A DNA stretch of 19,106 nucleotides from NCBI GenBank assembly GCA_043744805.1, contig JAYTTZ010000243.1, positions 1 to 19,106 on the forward strand. The letters are read 5' to 3'. A model generated the notes under the pieces. That model searched no databases and had not been told where the DNA came from. It worked only from the letters and a program-made list of their open reading frames with translations. The stretch comes from Ga0077536 sp043744805. Its GTDB lineage: Bacteria > Pseudomonadota > Gammaproteobacteria > Ga0077536. Below, one piece after another: positions 15,668 through 19,106 of the stretch. Within the stretch, counting starts at the first letter, position 1. Every line of letters begins with the position of its first letter. The position numbers and the translations under genes were made by a program.

Positions 15668-16876
15668 ATGCCGGAACTCGAACCTGCCGACGTGAGATTG
15701 GCTGGGCCTTCCCCTGTTAACGCCTCGCTTATCGCCCTGGTGGCCGGCGAGGCCTCCGGTGATCAGCTTGGCGCGGATCTTATCAATGGCCTGCGCGCTC
15801 GTTTCCCCGCCGCCCGCTTTATCGGCATGACCGGCCCGCGCATGCGCGCTGCCGGCTGCGAATCCCTCGCGGACATCGAAGAACTGAACGTCATGGGGCT
15901 GGTGGAAATCGTGCGGCACTATCCCCGCTTGCGCGCCCTGCGCTCGAGGCTTGCGCGGCAACTCACCAGGCTCAAACCCGACGTGGTCGTTGGCATCGAC
16001 GTGCCGGACTTCACGCTCTGGCTGGAGGCGCACTGCAAGCGGCAAGGCATCCTCGCCGTGCACTATGTCTGCCCGCAGGTATGGGCCTGGCGTGCGCAGC
16101 GCATCCCCTATATCGGGCGGTCGATCGACCACATGCTCACCCTGTTCCCCTTCGAAGCCCCGTTCCTCGCCGAACATGGCATTGAAGCGACCTTCGTCGG
16201 GCACCCCCTGGCCGATCGCCTGTCGGCCTTGCCGGATCGACGGGCCCTGCGTCGCGCGCTCGCACTGCCGCTGGACGTCCCGCTGGTTGCCCTCATGCCC
16301 GGGAGCCGGCGACAGGAGCTTGCCCGCCATGTCGGTCTATTCCTGCTGGCCGCGAAGCGCCTGTACCAGCGCAAGCCCACGGCCTGCTTCGTGGCTGGCG
16401 CCGTGCACGCTGCGGCCGCCCGGCGCATTCGGGACGCCCATGCGGCGCTGGCGCCCGAGTTACCGCTGCAGGTGCTTGAAGATCGTGCGAGCGATGTCCT
16501 GGTGGCCGCCGATGCCGCGCTGGTGGTTTCCGGCACCGTGAGCCTTGAATCCGCGCTGGCGGGCACCCCGGCCGTGGTGGCCTACCGGCTTGCACCCTTG
16601 AGCTATTGGTGGCTCAAGCGACTGGTGCGGGTTCCCCACGTCGCGCTGCCCAACCTGTTGCTGGGTCGGCGCCTTTTCCCGGAATTCCTGCAGGACGCCG
16701 CCACCCCGGAAGCCCTGGCAGCAGCACTTGGCACCTGGCTTGACGACGAGGATGCGCGAAAGGCGTGTCGCGACGCCTGTGCCGGCCTGCATCAGGCCCT
16801 GGCCCGTTCCGCCGGGGATTCAGCGGCCCGCGCCATTGAATGCGCGCTCTCCCGACACCGGACCGCTGCCCTGTGA
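15668..16876 (+). CDS. lpxB: Lipid A disaccharide synthase LpxB
   Basis: GT19-family glycosyltransferase condensing UDP-2,3-diacylglucosamine with lipid X to form the lipid A disaccharide. It is peripheral to the inner membrane. 402 residues (382 in E. coli). Motifs in order: LVAGEASGDQLGADLI (GEASGD at 27-32), FIGMTGPRM, DVPDFTLWL, YVCPQVWAWR, FVGHPLADRL, MPGSRRQE at 210-217, and VSGTVSLESALAGTPAVVAYR. The ATG at 15668 follows lpxA by 13 bases with a weak ribosome binding site. It gives an N-terminal extension of about 20 residues before the conserved core; GTG codons downstream are possible but less likely. Its 3' end overlaps the rnhB frame. Confidence 0.96.
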   Translation: MPELEPADVRLAGPSPVNASLIALVAGEASGDQLGADLINGLRARFPAARFIGMTGPRMRAAGCESLADIEELNVMGLVEIVRHYPRLRALRSRLARQLTRLKPDVVVGIDVPDFTLWLEAHCKRQGILAVHYVCPQVWAWRAQRIPYIGRSIDHMLTLFPFEAPFLAEHGIEATFVGHPLADRLSALPDRRALRRALALPLDVPLVALMPGSRRQELARHVGLFLLAAKRLYQRKPTACFVAGAVHAAAARRIRDAHAALAPELPLQVLEDRASDVLVAADAALVVSGTVSLESALAGTPAVVAYRLAPLSYWWLKRLVRVPHVALPNLLLGRRLFPEFLQDAATPEALAAALGTWLDDEDARKACRDACAGLHQALARSAGDSAARAIECALSRHRTAAL

Positions 16877-17433
16877 TTGCGGGTGTGGATGAGGCGGGCC
16901 GAGGGCCGCTGGCCGGCCCGGTGATGGCGGCGGCCGTTATCCTTTCGCCCGGCGTTCCGATTCCAGGCCTGAATGATTCAAAGCGACTTACCGCGCGTCG
17001 GCGCGAGCGCCTCCATGATGAAATCCGGGCGAATGCAGCGGCCTATGCCCTCGGCGTCGCCAGCGTCGAGGAAATCGACACCCTGAATATCTTCAGGGCC
17101 AACCTGCTGGCCATGCAGCGCGCGGTCGAAGGCCTCCCGGTCGCACCGACCCTCATCCTGGTGGATGGCCTGCACGTGCCGTGCGTCGCATGCGTAGCCC
17201 GTGCAGTGGTCGGCGGCGATGGACTGGAGCCCGCCATCATGGCGGCATCGATCCTCGCGAAAGTGACGCGTGATCGCCTGATGGATGAACTCGACGCGCA
17301 GTATCCGGCCTATGGTTTCGCCCGGCACCGTGGCTATGGCACGGCCGAACACCTGGCGGCCCTGCGCGTCCACGGCCCTTGCCCAGCGCATCGCCGGAGC
17401 TTTCGCCCGGTGGCCGAGAGCCTCACGCGATGA
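16840..17433 (+). CDS. rnhB: Ribonuclease HII
   Basis: Cleaves RNA in RNA-DNA hybrids and at single ribonucleotides misincorporated in DNA. 197 residues from the ATG at 16840 (198 in E. coli). The active-site acidic residues are visible: D17 and E18 in AGVDEAGRGPLAGPV, D109 in LVDG, and D127 in GGD ahead of AASILAKVTRD. The C-terminal segment YGFARHRGYGT, then HRRSFRPV, is typical. The ATG lies 37 bases inside lpxB and lacks a ribosome binding site. A GTG at 16873 in the same frame would overlap the lpxB stop by 4 bases (GTGA) and start right at VIAGVDEAG; I cannot decide between them. The position between lpxB and dnaE is standard. Confidence 0.95.
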   Translation: MRALPTPDRCPVIAGVDEAGRGPLAGPVMAAAVILSPGVPIPGLNDSKRLTARRRERLHDEIRANAAAYALGVASVEEIDTLNIFRANLLAMQRAVEGLPVAPTLILVDGLHVPCVACVARAVVGGDGLEPAIMAASILAKVTRDRLMDELDAQYPAYGFARHRGYGTAEHLAALRVHGPCPAHRRSFRPVAESLTR

Positions 17434-17516
17434 GCCTTCGCGTGTGCAATCCTGTACCCCTTGCCAGGTGGCTCCGCCACCCGCTGGACCCAAGCTGTTC
17501 CGGAGCCAGGCCGTGA
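17430..17516 (+). CDS. Possible 28-residue leader peptide between rnhB and dnaE
   Basis: A short frame starts at an ATG overlapping the rnhB stop by 4 bases (ATGA, 17430-17433). It ends with a TGA (17514-17516) that overlaps the dnaE GTG start (GTGA, 17513-17516). The predicted peptide begins MSLRVCNPVPLARWLRHPL and has no recognised family. It may be accidental in GC-rich sequence, or it may couple dnaE translation to rnhB and disrupt the hairpin at 17467-17481. No function is assigned. Confidence 0.25.
   Translation: MSLRVCNPVPLARWLRHPLDPSCSGARP
17467..17481 (+). promoter_or_regulatory. Hairpin in the rnhB-dnaE gap
   Basis: GGTGGC (17467-17472), loop TCC and GCCACC (17476-17481) form a perfect 6-pair stem. 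Flanking CCA and TGG could add pairs. It ends 20 bases before the dnaE ribosome binding site GGAG (17502-17505). There is no U-run, so it is not a standard terminator; it might modulate dnaE translation or mRNA stability. Confidence 0.35.
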
Positions 17517-19106
17517 CCACCAATACATTCGTCCACCTCCACCTGCACACCGAATACTCCCTGGTGGATGGCATCGTGCGCATCGATGAACTGGTGCAGC
17601 GCGCCCGGGCACTTGGGATGCCGGCGGTGGCGGTGACCGATCAGAACAACCTCTTCGCGCTGGTGAAGTTCTACAAGGAAGTGGAGCAGGCCGGCTTGAA
17701 GCCCATCATCGGCGCCGAACTGTGGTTGCGATCGGCCGAGGAGGGGGGGGGCAGGTTCAGGCTCGTGGTCCTTTGCCGCAACGCGGAAGGCTATCGCAAC
17801 CTGAGCCGCCTGCTGACCCGTGCCAACCAGGAAGGACAGGTACAAGGTATCCCGCATGTCGAGCGGAGCTGGCTTACCGAAGGCACTGCCTCGGGGCTCA
17901 TCGCACTTGCTGGAATCCACAGCGACATTGGGCTGGCGCTAGCGGACGGGGCGCAAGCCCGCGCCCGCGAGCGGCTGGACCAGTGGCTTGGGATCTTCGG
18001 GGATGCCTTCTACCTCGAAGCCGTCCGCACCGGGCGGGCGGGAGAGGAACGCTTCATCGAAGGTGCGCTGGATCTCGCCGCGGCGACGCACGTGCCGATG
18101 GTGGCCAGCAATGACGTCCGTTACCTCGAAGCCACGGATTTCGATGCCCACGAAACCCGCGTCTGCATCCACGAAGGCCGTACCGTCGCCGATCCGCGAC
18201 GCCCTCGCGCCTACTCGACCGAGCAATACCTGAAATCCCCCGCGGAAATGCGCGAGCTGTTCGCTGATCTCCCGGAACTGGTGGACAACGCATGCCACAT
18301 CGCGGAGCGCTGCAACCTCCAGCTGGAGTTCGGCGTCTACCACCTGCCGCAATACCCCCAGGTGGGCGAGCAGACGGTGGAGGAACTCCTCTACGCAGAA
18401 GCCAGTGCCGGACTCTCGCGCCGCTTGGAGAAACTCGGGCAGGTTCGCCCGGAGCCCCCTGATCCACTGATTTATGCCGCCCGGCTTGATATCGAACTGG
18501 GCGTCATCGCCAAGATGGGCTTCGCCGGTTACTTCATGATCGTCGCGGACTTTATCCAGTGGGCGAAGCGCAATGGCATCCCGGTGGGTCCAGGGCGCGG
18601 TTCGGGCGCCGGTTCGCTGGTGGCCTACTCGCTCGGGATCACCGAGCTCGATCCCCTGCAGTACGACCTCCTCTTCGAGCGCTTCCTCAACCCTGAACGC
18701 GTCTCCATGCCCGACTTCGACGTCGATTTCTGCATGGACCGCCGCGATGAAGTCATCGACTACGTGATGGAACGCTACGGGCGCGATCGCGTCGCCCAGA
18801 TCATCACCCACGGCACGATGGCAGCGAAGGCGGTGCTGCGCGACGTCGGTCGCGCGCTCGGTTTCCCCTACGGTTTCGTCGACCAGATCGCGAAGCTCGT
18901 GCCCTTCGATCCCCAGATGACACTCGAACGCGCGATGGCCGAAGAGCCGCAGCTGAAGACGCGCTACGAGCAGGAAGAGGACGTGAAGTCGATCCTCGAG
19001 CTAGGCCTCGCGCTGGAAGGCATCGCCCGCAACGCGGGCAAGCATGCCGGGGGCATCGTCATCGCGCCCCGGCCGCTCACGGAGTTCATGCCGCTGTACT
19101 GCGAAC
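17513..19106 (+). CDS. dnaE: DNA polymerase III alpha subunit (N-terminal 531 codons, runs off window)
   Basis: Catalytic subunit of the replicative polymerase. The start is GTG at 17513, with GGAG at 17502-17505 spaced 7 bases. The N-terminal PHP domain opens FVHLHLHTEYSLVDG (residues 6-20). Polymerase-core motifs follow: GYFMIVADFIQWAKRNGIPVG-type and GPGRGSGAGSLVAYSL segments, then PDFDVDFCMDRRDEVI with D401 and D403, the same numbers as the catalytic pair of E. coli. GTMAAKAVLRDVGRALG and NAGKHAGGIVIAP come near the window edge. The third catalytic aspartate (D555 in E. coli) and the later tau- and clamp-binding regions lie beyond. The frame is unbroken across a run of nine G at 17743-17751 (codons 77-80). 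Confidence 0.97.
   Translation, partial: MTTNTFVHLHLHTEYSLVDGIVRIDELVQRARALGMPAVAVTDQNNLFALVKFYKEVEQAGLKPIIGAELWLRSAEEGGGRFRLVVLCRNAEGYRNLSRLLTRANQEGQVQGIPHVERSWLTEGTASGLIALAGIHSDIGLALADGAQARARERLDQWLGIFGDAFYLEAVRTGRAGEERFIEGALDLAAATHVPMVASNDVRYLEATDFDAHETRVCIHEGRTVADPRRPRAYSTEQYLKSPAEMRELFADLPELVDNACHIAERCNLQLEFGVYHLPQYPQVGEQTVEELLYAEASAGLSRRLEKLGQVRPEPPDPLIYAARLDIELGVIAKMGFAGYFMIVADFIQWAKRNGIPVGPGRGSGAGSLVAYSLGITELDPLQYDLLFERFLNPERVSMPDFDVDFCMDRRDEVIDYVMERYGRDRVAQIITHGTMAAKAVLRDVGRALGFPYGFVDQIAKLVPFDPQMTLERAMAEEPQLKTRYEQEEDVKSILELGLALEGIARNAGKHAGGIVIAPRPLTEFMPLYCE

Noticed and set aside
17743..17763. Suspected frameshift in dnaE at the G run
   Set aside because: Codon-by-codon reading from the GTG at 17513 stays in the DnaE frame through the G9 run (EEGGGRFRLVVLCRN) and on to the window end.

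Overview
The window is a GC-rich, gene-dense chromosomal segment from a gammaproteobacterium. It carries the classic macrosynteny mutH-glnD-map <-> rpsB-tsf-pyrH-frr-uppS-cdsA-dxr-rseP-bamA-skp-fabZ-lpxA-lpxB-rnhB-dnaE. The divergent map/rpsB arrangement is shared by Escherichia, Pseudomonas and Xanthomonas. The protein details (a LpxA of the Pseudomonas length class, an S2 with a long basic C-terminal tail, several GTG/TTG starts) look more like the Pseudomonas/Xanthomonas side than the enteric side. The exact lineage cannot be fixed from this sequence alone.

Left arm (1-3739, minus strand): map (methionine aminopeptidase) is followed by glnD (PII uridylyltransferase, overlapping the end of map). 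glnD overlaps by 8 bases a gene running off the window edge, which I identify as mutH, the GATC-specific mismatch-repair endonuclease. The three look like one co-transcribed, translationally coupled unit.

Centre (3740-3923): a divergent control region with a strong sigma-70-type promoter for rpsB, a GC-rich discriminator, and a structured leader next to the S2 start that fits ribosomal-protein autoregulation.

Right arm (3924-19106, plus strand): a long run of tightly packed genes, many overlapping by 1-4 bases. It covers translation (S2, EF-Ts, ribosome recycling factor), UMP kinase, isoprenoid and lipid-carrier supply (UppS, Dxr), phospholipid synthesis (CdsA), envelope stress proteolysis (RseP), outer-membrane protein assembly (BamA, Skp), fatty acid and lipid A synthesis (FabZ, LpxA, LpxB), RNase HII, and the first 531 codons of the replicative polymerase DnaE. 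Most of it is an outer-membrane-building cluster.

The most notable departures from the usual arrangement are these. lpxD is absent between skp and fabZ, where a 221-base hairpin-rich, REP-like spacer sits instead. mutH follows glnD. LpxA has a bulky isoleucine at the acyl-chain ruler position. A 28-codon reading frame bridges rnhB and dnaE with overlaps at both ends. A run of nine G lies inside the 5' part of dnaE. I saw no tRNA, rRNA, insertion sequence, prophage, CRISPR array or evidently new multi-gene system; the genes themselves are conserved housekeeping genes.
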